DNA from: Chara braunii
Lineage: Eukaryota; Streptophyta; Charophyceae; Charales; Characeae
Assembly: GCA_003427395.1 (NCBI GenBank)
Contig: BFEA01000562.1
Coordinates: forward strand, 46,986 to 68,511
Reading direction: 5' to 3'
DNA: 21,526 bases
Position numbers and translations under genes: made by a program. Each line of letters opens with the position of its first letter. Position 1 is the first letter of the stretch. Shown piece after piece: positions 8,960 through 18,364 of this stretch. The notes under the pieces were generated by a model. It saw nothing but the letters and a program-made list of their open reading frames with translations, ran no database searches and had not been told where the DNA came from.

Positions 8960-10263
8960 GACCAGAAAGAGGTAACCAGGAGGAAGCCTTCCTGTTGGCT
9001 AACGGCTATAGCGACCTGAAGAAGAAGACTCCAAAAGGAGGAGAGAGACTAGCATTTGTGAGGAACAAGCCCTCAAGGGACCCTGACAGACATCACATTG
9101 TTCTGGGCTAAGGCCCCCACTAAGCCAAGTGCCCGCCCTAAGTGAAGGCGGGCCTGAATATTCGTCAAAGGCAAAATTCGACATTTCGATATGTGGGTAT
9201 CCAGGCTCTCGCAGCACGCCAGTTGGTTGGGAAGACGCGTGAGCCTCACATTGCTGCGTCATACAGTTGGCCCAGGCCTTGACAGTTGCGCCTGGGCACA
9301 CATACACAAAGCAGGGCCGATACATTGGGAAGCGAACCTTCGGCCTTTGCAAAAACAGTAGTGCCAACGCACCTGCCGGGGAGCCCTGCACAGATGCAGC
9401 AAACAGCCCAAGTCCGGAGACTCAGGCCGTGCCTAACTGCAAAGGGCCCAGGCCCTCAACTGTAGTCTCGGGCCTGGGCACAGGGTCTGGGACCCAACCN
9501 GAAGCTACTNGAAGCTTCCAGCCAGGCCACACNCAGCATCCAGGAGGCTGCCACTTCCACAAAAGGAAGGAAGCAGCCCAGGCCAGGCATTCTGGCCAGC
9601 GCTGGCAATGCGGAAGTGCTGCTGCGCTCTCACTTGATGCTGCGCTGCTGCCAAGGGCGCTGACGGGGTGCGAGAGGTGAAGTGGGGCACTGCAGGGCAG
9701 CGGGGCGCAGGCAGCCATAGCCGGGCTGCTGGGCTCCAGGGGGTACAGCGGATGATCAGGTGGTCTTCAGGGAAGGAGGCGCTGTGTGGGGTAATCAAGG
9801 TCTGATTGAGGGTGACGACAAACGTACCTGGTACATGAAGAGAGGTCGGCGATTATGTTGGCAGTCATGTAAATTGGTCTTTGAGAGTCGGCGTGATCCT
9901 GTTGCGTGAACCGGCTGTAGGTAGGCTAGTCAGGTAGAGTAGGCTGGGCGCCAAGCGCCAGACAGGAGAGCGCCACTTTGGATACTGTGTTGGTGTGGCC
10001 TACGGGCTTGGACATTGGCTCATTACTTCGTTGTATTGCTCTATATGGATGGTTTTCTCGGTGCATTTGTACTCTTTGCTTGGGACACGACTACTTGTTC
10101 AGCTGTGTGATTTCGCAACTTGGTTTTATGTATATCGCTCGCACTCATATTCCTTGCACATTCATCCTCCAAGACTATATTCTGTTTCTGCTTGTGCTAT
10201 ACAGAGACTGTGGCACTTCTGTTGGAGAGGTCAAGGGATAAGCCTCAGAGGGAAAGTCACCAT
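8960..10263 (+). repeat. Repeat Q copy 1, split by a solo LTR
   Basis: The two parts, 8960-9056 and 10159-10263, together match 10813-11010 read on the minus strand. The left part has an open frame (NGYSDLKKKTPKGGERLAF) that faintly resembles a FLYWCH-type zinc domain as found in some Mutator-like transposases, but the diagnostic Trp-x-Cys part is not visible. I cannot name the parent element. The solo LTR separates the two parts. Confidence 0.65.
9057..10158 (+). mobile_element. Solo LTR of the gypsy family
   Basis: It begins TGTGAGGAACAAGCCC and ends ATTCCTTGCA, giving TG...CA ends. It matches the minus-strand LTRs of the 1973-8293 element at both ends (GTGCCCGCCCTAAGTGAAGG block near 9130; TCTTTGCTTGGGACACGACT near 10075). 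It is flanked by CATT at 9053-9056 and 10159-10162. No internal gypsy sequence is attached, so it is a solo LTR left by LTR-LTR recombination. It is about 90 bp longer than the other LTRs and diverged in the middle; it has Ns at 9500, 9510 and 9533. Confidence 0.85.
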
Positions 10264-10309
10264 AGCTTCATTGTCTCAATGTGGTGATGATTGAAGAAGA
10301 AAACAGTGA

Positions 10310-10431
10310 AAACTACATACTGCTTTACAAGACAGGCATCGTCATTTCGAGTTCCAGCATTATTGTGGTAGTCTTTGATAGGCCTACTGTAGGAAATGAC
10401 AACACCTGTCTCGTAAAGCAGCATGTAGTTT
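10310..10431 (-). repeat. Foldback element, 39-bp arms
   Basis: Arms 10310-10348 and 10393-10431 are inverted copies with 5 mismatches in 39 and a 44-base spacer. Each mismatch is an A.C opposition on the plus strand, which becomes a G.U pair in a minus-strand transcript, so minus-strand RNA could pair along all 39 positions. It could be a decayed MITE or a hairpin RNA source. No clear target duplication is seen. Confidence 0.8.
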
Positions 10432-10441
10432 CCTTTTCTTT

Positions 10442-10461
10442 AAAAAAAAAAAAAAAAAAAA
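10442..10461. repeat. A20 homopolymer
   Basis: Twenty A residues follow TTTCCTTTTCTTT directly after the foldback element. No flanking direct repeat is visible, so I do not call it a retroelement tail. Confidence 0.9.
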
Positions 10462-10510
10462 GTCCTTCTCAAATCATGACCACAGTACGATTCCGTCGGC
10501 GGTCGGGTGA

Positions 10511-10627
10511 GACTAACTACCGTCTTCACCCGAATAGAACGCCCGGTCATTATAGCTGCGTCTGGACTGCAAGTTGGGCCAAATGCAGCTATAATGACCG
10601 GGCGTTCTATTCAGGTGAGACTAACTA
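10511..10627. repeat. Foldback element, 34-bp near-perfect arms
   Basis: Arms 10532-10559 and 10585-10612 are perfect 28-bp inverted repeats; they extend outward to 10526 and 10618 with one mismatch. The spacer is 25 bases. The nonamer GACTAACTA flanks the structure at 10511-10519 and 10619-10627; on the right it abuts the arm and on the left six bases separate it. This looks like a MITE-type foldback insertion and is much less decayed than its neighbours. Confidence 0.8.
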
Positions 10628-10812
10628 GTTAGCAGTCGTTGGCTGCTTCGACATCTACCGACTTCGTACCCTTTGGAAATAAATTAAATTATGCCTTAGA
10701 GAAAGGTCTGGCCAGAGCGAGCAGACTACAGCGATCTATCTATCACTGTAGCCCTCCAGAGGCCTGTTTATTCAAATAAACTGTGGCCCCATTTCTATTC
10801 TATTTCAATCAG
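10628..10812. other. Spacer between inverted Q copies, no gene seen
   Basis: I recognise no gene or repeat in this stretch between the second foldback and Q copy 2. Confidence 0.4.
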
Positions 10813-11010
10813 CGCACACCATGCTATAGTGACTTTCCCTCTGAGACTCATCCGTTGACCTCTCTCCAACACAAGTGCCACAGTCTCTCTATAGCACAAG
10901 CGGAAACAGAATATAGTCTTGGAGGATGAATGTCAGTCTCTCTCCTCCTTTTGGAGTCTTCTTCTTCATGTAGCTATGGCCGTTAACCAACAGGCAGACT
11001 TCCTCGTGGT
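10813..11010 (-). repeat. Repeat Q copy 2, unoccupied site
   Basis: Homologous to 8960-9056 joined to 10159-10263, in opposite orientation, but without the 1.1-kb LTR. At the junction a single AATG (10929-10932, the complement of CATT) is present where copy 1 has CATT on both sides of the LTR. The minus-strand frame reads HEEVCLLVNGHSYMKKKTPK, with the same faint FLYWCH-like look as copy 1; its function is unknown. Confidence 0.75.
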
Positions 11011-11568
11011 TATATATTATATATATTATACAATAAAAAAAGGCCTGGGTAGACAGATGTTGCATAGTAGTGAATACTTCAACAAGTATGAGCAGAACCA
11101 AAGATCAACCAATATAGGGTGAGCATGTATGCAGCGGAAGTCTGATAAATGGACTGACTCACATAGACTGAACTCATACAGATATCACTCAACACACAAG
11201 CAATCGTGAGATGGTGGGGTCTGCGCCAATCATAGACGATGCTCAGGCCCCGTACAACCATTCACAGATGAAAGGTGGGAGGAGAGACGAAGGAGGTGGG
11301 AGATGTAGGCAGCGCCAGATGTCACCGAGATAGAATCCAGTAGGTCCCCGATATGGTAGTCCAAAATGTCATCGAACAAGATCGAAATGTCGTGGACAAT
11401 AAGTAACCAATGTCGGAGGTACAGAGTCCTAATGTAACCGGTGTCCAATCTGTGATGCCGCCGAGTATCAATCCCAACAATCTCCAAGTCTCAAATCCGG
11501 TAAGTATCACAGCCTCTTACCACCAAAGTCCAACACTGATCTCTGTCCAACTCGTATCAAGTCTCCAG
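11011..11568. other. Unassigned; no gene seen
   Basis: Short open frames on both strands have no recognisable motif. The stretch is AT-rich to about 11060 and of mixed composition after that. I find no match to other parts of the window. Confidence 0.4.
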
Positions 11569-11584
11569 TCTGAAGAAGAAGAAG

Positions 11585-11615
<31 letters not shown>

Positions 11616-11690
11616 CTGAAGAAGAAGAAGAAGAAGAAGTCTGAAGAAGAAGAAGAAGAAGAAGTCTGAAGAAGAAGAGGATGGAGATGA
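11569..11690. repeat. GAA repeat with periodic TCT interruptions
   Basis: Tracts of GAA are punctuated by TCTGAAG at 11569, 11615, 11640 and 11665, giving spacings of 46, 25 and 25 bases. The 25-base spacing shows that a larger unit, TCT plus about seven GAA triplets, was itself duplicated. It grades into GA-rich sequence up to about 11735. Confidence 0.9.
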
Positions 11691-11735
11691 GGAGGAGATA
11701 GCAGAGGAGGAGGGAGAGATGGCGAGGTAGGGAGG

Positions 11736-11894
11736 AGGAGTGTCCTCGTTACCCTATCCTGGTTTGAAACCCTACCTGCAAGGTGCAAGGTGGTGCCTTG
11801 AAGCCTTCTGCAGTCGAAATCCGCGGAAGCTATGGCGCCACAGGTAAGTACCAGGTAAGTCTCTCGCTGCTCTCTATCCCGAACTGCAGTCTAG
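11736..11894. other. Unassigned, two splice-donor-like motifs
   Basis: CAGGTAAGT-like sequences occur twice, 10 bases apart, near 11840 and 11850. There is no recognisable coding sequence to place an exon next to them. Confidence 0.25.
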
Positions 11895-12250
11895 CGCTAA
11901 CCTCGCGCTACTGCAGTAGCGCTGCGCCCTAAACAGAATAGCGCAGCGTTCTCTCCAAGGGCTGCTGCTCCAGAATGCAGGAATGGCCGCTGGACCGGCC
12001 TAAGTACCGTCCGGCGGCCGGTCGGCCTCAATGCTGGCCTCCTGCGCCGTGGGCTGAACCGTCGAAAATAGCCGTTCAACCCAGACCGGCGGGCGGCAGC
12101 CTCAAGAGCGCCGCCAGGCCCAAACGGTTTGTCGTTTGGGCCAGACCTGGGTCTGCTGAATACCTGGGTCCAACCAGTGGCCTAATAGGGCCTACCGGGA
12201 GAAAAAGGCCTGGCCTTTGGCTAGGCCGGCCTGGGTCCCCCTGAACCGGT
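11895..12250. repeat. GC-rich, palindrome-dense block
   Basis: This contains a perfect 18-bp palindrome GCGCTACTGCAGTAGCGC (11905-11922), a GCTGCGC/GCGCAGC hairpin just after it, a GGGCTGAAC/GTTCAACCC-type hairpin near 12050-12082, a GGCCCAAAC/GTTTGGGCC hairpin near 12118-12143 and CAGACCTGGGTCTG near 12143-12156. GGCC tetramers are very frequent. No coding domain is seen. Subterminal arrays of this kind occur in some DNA transposons, but I cannot name one. Confidence 0.55.
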
Positions 12251-12681
12251 GTGTCGGGCCTGTGGAGGCCCGTGTGAAGTCGCAGACTGTAACACAGAGG
12301 TCCACTTGGAGAGTGACATCGTGTCTGGTTTAGCGGTGGAGTGGGGACAAGCAAGCCAGTAGACAGAAGATACATCGAGATGGCGAGAGAAGCGTATTGA
12401 GGACGAAAGACGGAGAAGCAAACTGAACATTGTACTGTGTCTATACTTTTATAGGGATTTCAATGCTTTTGCTCTTCTTCTTTGCACAGTCTTATTGTTC
12501 ATTGCTGAAAGGGGTCAGGAGGACATCAATAGGAAAATGGCTTTTTGTTTGTGAGACGGGCATAAGGGGCTATAAAGGACCCAAAACGTGGAACACAGTC
12601 TCGCAGGGGTCACTCACGACACAAAACTGAGTCTGAATTGTCGATGGTGCCAGCGCTGCAATGCATTGTAAAATGTAATAA
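12251..12681. other. Unassigned; no gene seen
   Basis: A 66-codon plus-strand frame at 12430-12630 has no motif. The stretch leads directly into a LINE 3' end and could be its upstream part, but I see no LINE similarity. Confidence 0.35.
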
Positions 12682-12818
12682 GGGACGCTGGACCCGCTTT
12701 CCAGCAGGTGGTGGTCCCCACCAATAGAATGAGGGAGCCATCGAAAACTGGGACCCTGCTAATGAGGCGTGCTCCTATCAACCTCTTTACCAGGTCTCCC
12801 TGCCAAGGCGATGCTTTT

Positions 12819-12820
<2 letters not shown>
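12682..12820 (+). mobile_element. LINE 3' end, 5'-truncated (copy 2)
   Basis: The conserved block GGGACGCTGGACCCG ... CCACCAATAGA lies at 12682-12731. A hairpin follows, with arms 12750-12767 and 12782-12800, around the loop TGCTCCTATCA (12770-12780). No LINE coding sequence is seen upstream. Instead of an A-rich tail the element runs into a 40-base G tract. It lies tail to tail with the host LINE, which reads in the opposite direction. Confidence 0.75.

Positions 12821-12860
<40 letters not shown>
12821..12860. repeat. G40 homopolymer
   Basis: Forty consecutive G residues, preceded by CTTTTCC and followed by CAAGGGGGG. The polyproline and polyglycine frames here are products of this run. 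Such runs are hard to sequence, so the length is unreliable. Confidence 0.9.
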
Positions 12861-12862
<2 letters not shown>

Positions 12863-13077
12863 AGGGGGGAAGAGGGATGTGCCCAATTCCGAGCACCCCG
12901 GCCTTTTTCTTTGGTGGCGGGGGGGGGGCAACTACGTTGGAGTCACACCCGATGTTCAGAAGAGGCAACTTTAGCAGTTCCCGAAAAAAAATGGAGCAAA
13001 AAAGGCAACCCTAAATCTGCCAAGCCCCACGGTGGGTAATGACTGGCGCAGTTTTAGACCCCCGCTAGACTTGCACA
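12861..13077. other. Unassigned spacer between two LINE 3' ends
   Basis: No gene is seen. It is G-rich at first (a further G run near 12919-12928) and separates the G40 tract from the tail of the host LINE. Confidence 0.35.
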
Positions 13078-15036
13078 TTTTGAAACTCCCAAAAACATCA
13101 TCTGGCTATGCCACAGGGGGTGATATGAGCATCCTCCCGTAGCACTCACCCGCTGACGGCTCATATCTATTGGTGGGGAGCAGCACCTGCTGGAAACCGG
13201 GTCCAGTGTCCCAGATACACAGTACAAACAGATCCCGGGGCCATTACCCGGTTTCGGCTCAGGATGAACTCAGATTGGAAACCCCCTCTCCGAGCTCTTC
13301 CCGGACCGCCTCTTGAGCTCCCAAGGGAACCACCAGATTGACAGCAATCAAACAAGCAGTCAATATCCCCCTACACCGCCTCATACCACTGCAAATTCAC
13401 CAAAGAAGAATTCAAAGAGGGTGTCGGGGAAAGGGGTCGCTGAACCCAATTGGAGATTGCAGCTGGATTGAGCTATCCACCGTCGTCCATTCATGAATGG
13501 TAGCTTGTAGTCCCTTGTGATCAGTGCTTGCTCATCATTGCCCAGCCCTCCTTGCCATCGTACCTCCCCCAACCAGCCCCCCTGGTCCGGGTGGTCCCAC
13601 CACAGCCAGTCGTTACAGAATTGCTTTATTTGTGTTTGGATATCTGATTTTCTGTGTAAAAGTGCGATCCTTGCCTGAACGATTCCCCATTGCGCATGTA
13701 TTCAATGTGCTGTTTGATTATCTCTGTGAAGTCGTTCCCTTCCAAGCGCACATAATCCATTTCCAGTATGCAGCGCCTGAGCCAGATAGCCCAAAGGACG
13801 GCTTTTCTTCCCACATCATCATACATGTTTAAAATGAAAGGCATGTCTTGGGTCGGTGACCGCGCCCCACACAAGATCTCCTTCCAGCCCCAGGGCCATG
13901 GTTGATCCATCCCTTGCTGGGACCAAATTCGGTCCCACCATCTCCATGCCCAGGCTGAGCCCGGACGCTGCATGAAGATGTGCTCCGGGCGGGGCGGGGA
14001 AGCTTCATCGTTTACACCATGGCAGAGCCAGACCCGGTTGCTCCAGCAATGCTCGGTCGATCAGCCAATCATTGGTCGGGAGGCAGCGATGGTCGATTTG
14101 CCATTGCAGCGAGGCCACTTTGGCCGGCTTTGGCCTGACCTCGGAGAACCATTTGATTGACTTCAGATCGTCCCCCTCCCCACATTAAGGGTCTCATCCA
14201 CATGTGAGTCAGATTTTCCTTCAACTCTGGGATGCAGCATCCTGTATAAGGACATGACCTGTATTGTGTGGAGGTGGATGGTGACTGTCCTACCTCCTCT
14301 CCTGTGTGAGGACGTCCATGCCCACATTTCCGGGGTCAGGCCCACATTTCCGGGTCAAAGGGGGAAAGTACTACAGGGGGCTCTCTGGGAAGAATGCGAC
14401 CCAAACTTTAAGGTTCTTGTCCCGGAGCACCCTGATCGGGAAATTCTGAGATCTGTGCATCCGGGGTGGACCTAGTAAGTCTGTTGCTGCTGAGTATTGA
14501 GAAGACATTAATCAAGATACTTGTGTCTGTCAGTGAGTGGATATCAATCACATTACCAGCCTTGCCCGGTTCTCCACTAAGGGTAGTAAGGCCAGCCCAT
14601 TACCCCTCCTTCACAATAGGGCCTTTCTTGAGGTCCTGGATATGTACCCAGTCTACGGGGATCGAGAACACCAAGGTGTCCAAGGCCTCCCCCAGATTGT
14701 GGCAATACCTTACCTTCTCCCTGACATTCTCCAGAATAATCCAGTCTCCCTGCTGCTGTTGATGCCATATGTCGCCTATTCTGGTACCCCCTTGCTTAAC
14801 CCAACCTTTCCATCGCTGGTTAAAAAAAAAACACTTTCCATGGATGATCAGTGCTGGTGAAGACTCCACTGTGGGAGTTGGTAATCCATCTATTCCCCGA
14901 TAGAGGTTGTCTGATCTGAAAACCTCCTCCCCTCTTGAGGGTTGAGGGGGGGATCTTGTCAGCGAGGGGGAGCTTTCGCCAAATTTTCAGCAAGGTAGGC
15001 CAGAATGGGTCCTTCGGGATGTCCCTCCTGGCAGCC
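13078..15036 (-). pseudogene. Host LINE, 3' half (C-terminal ORF2 and 3' end)
   Basis: Minus-strand segments align one after another with LINE B: KIWRKLPLADK (about 14970), WVKQGGTRIGDIW (about 14800), LSPFDPEMW (about 14340), YRMLHPRV (about 14225), SLQWQIDHRCLPTNDWLID (about 14080), DVGRKAVLWAIWLRRC (about 13770), GEVRWQG (about 13560). The conserved 3' block is at 13162-13212, the TGCTCATATCA loop at 13121-13131 and a short tail AAAA at 13078-13081. Many frameshifts and stops are present. It begins exactly where the A-rich tail of LINE B ends, so LINE B interrupts it; the upstream half is found at 19791-21050. Confidence 0.8.
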
Positions 15037-15324
15037 TTTTTTTTTCTTTTTTCTTTTTTTGTTTAGAAAAAACCCTACCAATGTTAGTGTTGCTGATAAG
15101 AGCAGACACCACTAACACCTAGGTAGAGACTCCATCTATTGGTGGGGAGTATCACCTGCTGGAAACCGGGTCCAGCGTCCCTTTTACATAACCTTGTTTC
15201 TTTATTGAAATATGTGAAGATAAAGGTTGCCTCTTCAGCCAACTTAGGCCGCCAACTATGACTATTGAACCTAGCAAAAATTATCCTCTTAAAAAGGGTC
15301 TAAACAGAAAGCCCAACAATTACT
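15037..15324 (-). other. LINE B 3' UTR with terminal hairpin and tail
   Basis: The minus strand carries the block ending CCACCAATAGATG (15133-15181), then a hairpin whose arms on the plus strand are 15075-15088 and 15111-15126, around the loop TGCTCTTATCA, then an A-rich tail. In other LINE families such 3' hairpins are bound by the element's reverse transcriptase to start target-primed synthesis; that role is inferred here. Confidence 0.7.
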
Positions 15325-17430
15325 TTATTGAGGATACCATTGTGAATCCACCATTGCTAATTCTGACGGGGGAAAAGGATCAGGAAAACATTCTGGAGAT
15401 CTGAGTGTGGTTCCTGGAGGGAGCGAAAACCAGTCTTTGAAGCTCAAGAGGAAGTCTCGTTTGAAATTTTCCCCCTGTTCTTCCTTCCCTGGCCATTTCA
15501 CTTCTCCCAAACTCCCTCCTTCATTCCTTCCCAGCCAATTTTGATTGAAATTTTGAATACATTTGATTATATCTTTTTTTTGATGGAGCTGTTGTATTTT
15601 TGATCGTTCTACTGACCAATGTGCTCTTATTTCTGTCTGTACAGATTGAATGATTAGTTCAGCAAATTCCTTACCTTCAAGTTTTACATCTTCTCTTTCA
15701 TAAACACACCTCTTGTACCATAATGCCCATAGAATAGCTTTCCGACCAATTTCGAACAGGTTCTTATGAAATTCTAGAAAGTTGCATATCCTGTGGTTCC
15801 CATTGCCCTAGTAGGATGGTTTTCCAATCCCAAGGTCAGTCAAATCCTGTCAGTGTTCTCCATATACTGTCCCATTTTCTCCATAATAGCACCGTTCCGG
15901 GGCATTGGATGAATATATGCTCAATTGTTTCTCTGATTCTCTTGTTTGGGAAAACGGATAGGCATGCTTTACACCATGGAAGCGCCAGACCCCGTTGCTC
16001 TAGATTGGTACGATTGATAAGCCAATCATTTGTTGGAAGACATCGATGAATTATTTGCCATTGTAATGATGAGACCTTAGCAGACCTTTTTTTTAGTTGA
16101 TTAAAGAATTTTATATTTCTGATACTTTGTATGTCTATGTTCAAATGCCTGGTCCATCGGTCTCTTATTATAGATGCCACATCTACCCTAGGTCTAAGCA
16201 GACGATATGCTGCCTTAACTGTTAGGGATTGTAGAGTACGTGGTTTATTTCTTGTACCCGTCTGCCATACCCATTCATCCGGATCAAAGGGTAGTTCTGT
16301 AATAGGACATTTTGGATGGAAGGCTCTCCATCCAGTGGTTGCCGATATAAAAATGACTCTGATCCTAAACATTTCGTTGAATGGAAAGAACTCAACCTGG
16401 TTATCCGGTGTCTCAATGAGCAGATGATTTGTTGTTATTTTGAACAAAGCTACTAGAGCTCCTTTCTCAAGTAAACTCATTATTTGCCCAACCTTCCAAT
16501 CTTGTGGATCTTGTGTAATTGTAACAAAATCACATTTTTGAAACTTTACACCATTTTTCAATTCTTTGACTCATTTCAAAGGAATGGAGTTCGTTATGCG
16601 ATCCAAGTTCTGGTCCAATTTGTGGGCGTAAGTAATTATTTTCCTGAGTTGATTTGGATTTTTCCATCTTTTCCTTTGTAAATCCCAAATGTCTTTAATC
16701 CGTGTGACCCCTTTTTTTACCCATTGGGACCAAGGAGGAGTGAAACTATTATACACACAACTATTTTCGTTTGTAATCCATTTGTTACCAAATAGAGGTT
16801 GCCTCAAAATTTCCTCAAAGCGTGTGGGTTTAGGTTTGTTGGGTAGTGGTAGTTTCCTCCATACTTCCATAAGAGATACCCATAGATTATCTAGGGTAAG
16901 ATCTCTATGGGTTGCATTTCTTTCCCTTTCATTTCTCAAATGTGCGGAAGGACGAGAGATATGCCAAAATATGTTTTCTACCTTGGTAAGCGGATGAACC
17001 TCAGGTGGTGCCTTTGGTGCCAAATTCCTGATTTGTTGTAGGGCTAGTGGTTGCCACGGCTTGTCTATACCGAAGATGAGGTCAATCATCCATTGAAGAG
17101 ATAAAGCTTGACACTGTAGTGTAGGGTCTAAAATTTCTAGCCCTCCTCTGGACTTAGGTTGGATAAGGGTAGACCATGCCACTCTAGGAATTACCTTTTG
17201 AAGTTCATGATCTCCTCTCCAGAGGAATGTCGTCACTTGTTTTAAGAGATGTTTAATTCCTGGTTTGCTGATTGCCCGAATTGCTGATTTGTACCAAATT
17301 GATGCGAAAACCACATTATTTATAATCAGTGCCCTCCCTAGAAGAGAGGTATGCTGATTCTTCCATTGATTCATCTTTAGGATTGCGGGTTTTGAAATTC
17401 ATTCATCATTAGTTGTGGGTTTGCCAGTGG
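15325..17430 (-). pseudogene. LINE B ORF2 C-terminal region with zinc knuckle
   Basis: The segment begins with a post-RT thumb-like stretch (WKNQHTSLLGRALIINNVVF, then FLWRGDHELQKVIPRVAW and GGLEILDP). It reads through in one frame from 17374 to 15836, interrupted only by a TGA at 16571-16573, and includes SLQWQIIHRCLPTNDWL and a C-x2-C...H-x5-C knuckle (WCKACLS near 15970, EHIFIQC near 15910). A stop near 15836 and a frameshift near 15785 precede GRKAILWALWYKRC (about 15730). The final part, GEVKWPGKEEQGENFK, ends at the stop 15325-15327. The knuckle probably helps RNA binding, as in other plant LINEs. Confidence 0.8.
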
Positions 17431-17466
17431 TCGTTAATGATACACCCAAAACTCTCAGAGGGGCTT

Positions 17467-18364
17467 CTAATGGCAACCATTGTACCCTGGGGTTTCAGGT
17501 GGACGTCCTCCATTTGAGTGGATCCACCATCCTTGCGTTTTACTTCCACAATTGACTACCATATCTGAAAGTTTAGAAAATTTGTCCAAAAGATTTTTTA
17601 TTTCTTCCATATTTGTTTCTGAAGCTTCTATTATTATTGTAAGGTCATCTGCAAACATTGAGGTTATTGGTATTGCTTCTCCCGGGATTCCTGAAATGCT
17701 TAATCGTTTGATATTATGATTAGCTCTAAGGTTGAGACCCAGGGCTTCCTTTACAATGACAAACAGAAAAGGGGTCACCTTTGGAGACAGATTTCAGGAG
17801 ACAGCAACCCATTTACAAGAATACGTGTAGTGACATTTATATGTAGAATTTCAACCCATCTACGCATGTTGGGTCCAAAATTTAGTTTATGCAAACAAGC
17901 ATCCAGGAATCGCCAATCCATATGATCATATGCTTTTTCAAAATCTATAAAAACAACCGTTGCGTTTTGTTTGGTCTATCGTGCTATTTTGACCATTCCA
18001 TTGATTAGGAGGATATTATCTTGTATGTGTCGATCTTTTATGAATCCAGTTTGTTAGGGATGAATTATATCTACCATTACTGGGATCATGCGATTGACCA
18101 GAGCTTTAGCGAGTAATTTGTATACTACAGTAAGTAGAGTGATTGGTCTATAATTTTTGATATTGGATTTATCCCCCTTTTTGTATAATAGGGTAAGAAT
18201 TATTGACTGACAGACTCTTCCATTTGCCCTGTTTCCCACACCTCATGGTAGTATTTCATCAGATCCGGTGACAGGATGGGCCACATGGCTTCCCAAAATT
18301 CTTTGGGCAGACCATCTACTCACGGTGTTTTGTCCTCTTCCATCTGAATTAAGGTTGTCCAAAT
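17467..18364 (-). pseudogene. LINE B reverse transcriptase domain
   Basis: Minus-strand landmarks in order: LLYKKGDKSNIKNYRPITLL (about 18130-18190), the VFIDFEKAYDHMDW motif carrying the first catalytic Asp (about 17920-17960), KGDPFS-like sequence at a frameshift (about 17780), and SMFADDLTIII with the catalytic FADD box (about 17630-17660). In-frame stops occur near 18322, 18055 and 17976, and frameshifts near 18225, 17780 and 17480. The FADD box and the first Asp are intact, so decay came after loss of constraint rather than by a catalytic mutation. Confidence 0.85.

Noticed and set aside
9033-9049. Polypurine tract (AAAAGGAGGAGAGAGA) just before the LTR at 9057
   Set aside because: The same purine stretch is present in the empty-site copy at 10933-10950, so it belongs to repeat Q and not to the gypsy element.
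11410-11788. Acidic and Ser/Leu-rich frames over the GAA repeat
   Set aside because: Translation of a simple repeat on both strands, without flanking coding signal.
11836-11858. Tandem splice donors CAGGTAAGT
   Set aside because: Good consensus, but no exon-like coding sequence or acceptor can be assigned.
12614-13014. Polyproline and polyglycine open frames
   Set aside because: They are produced by the G40 run and have no other support.
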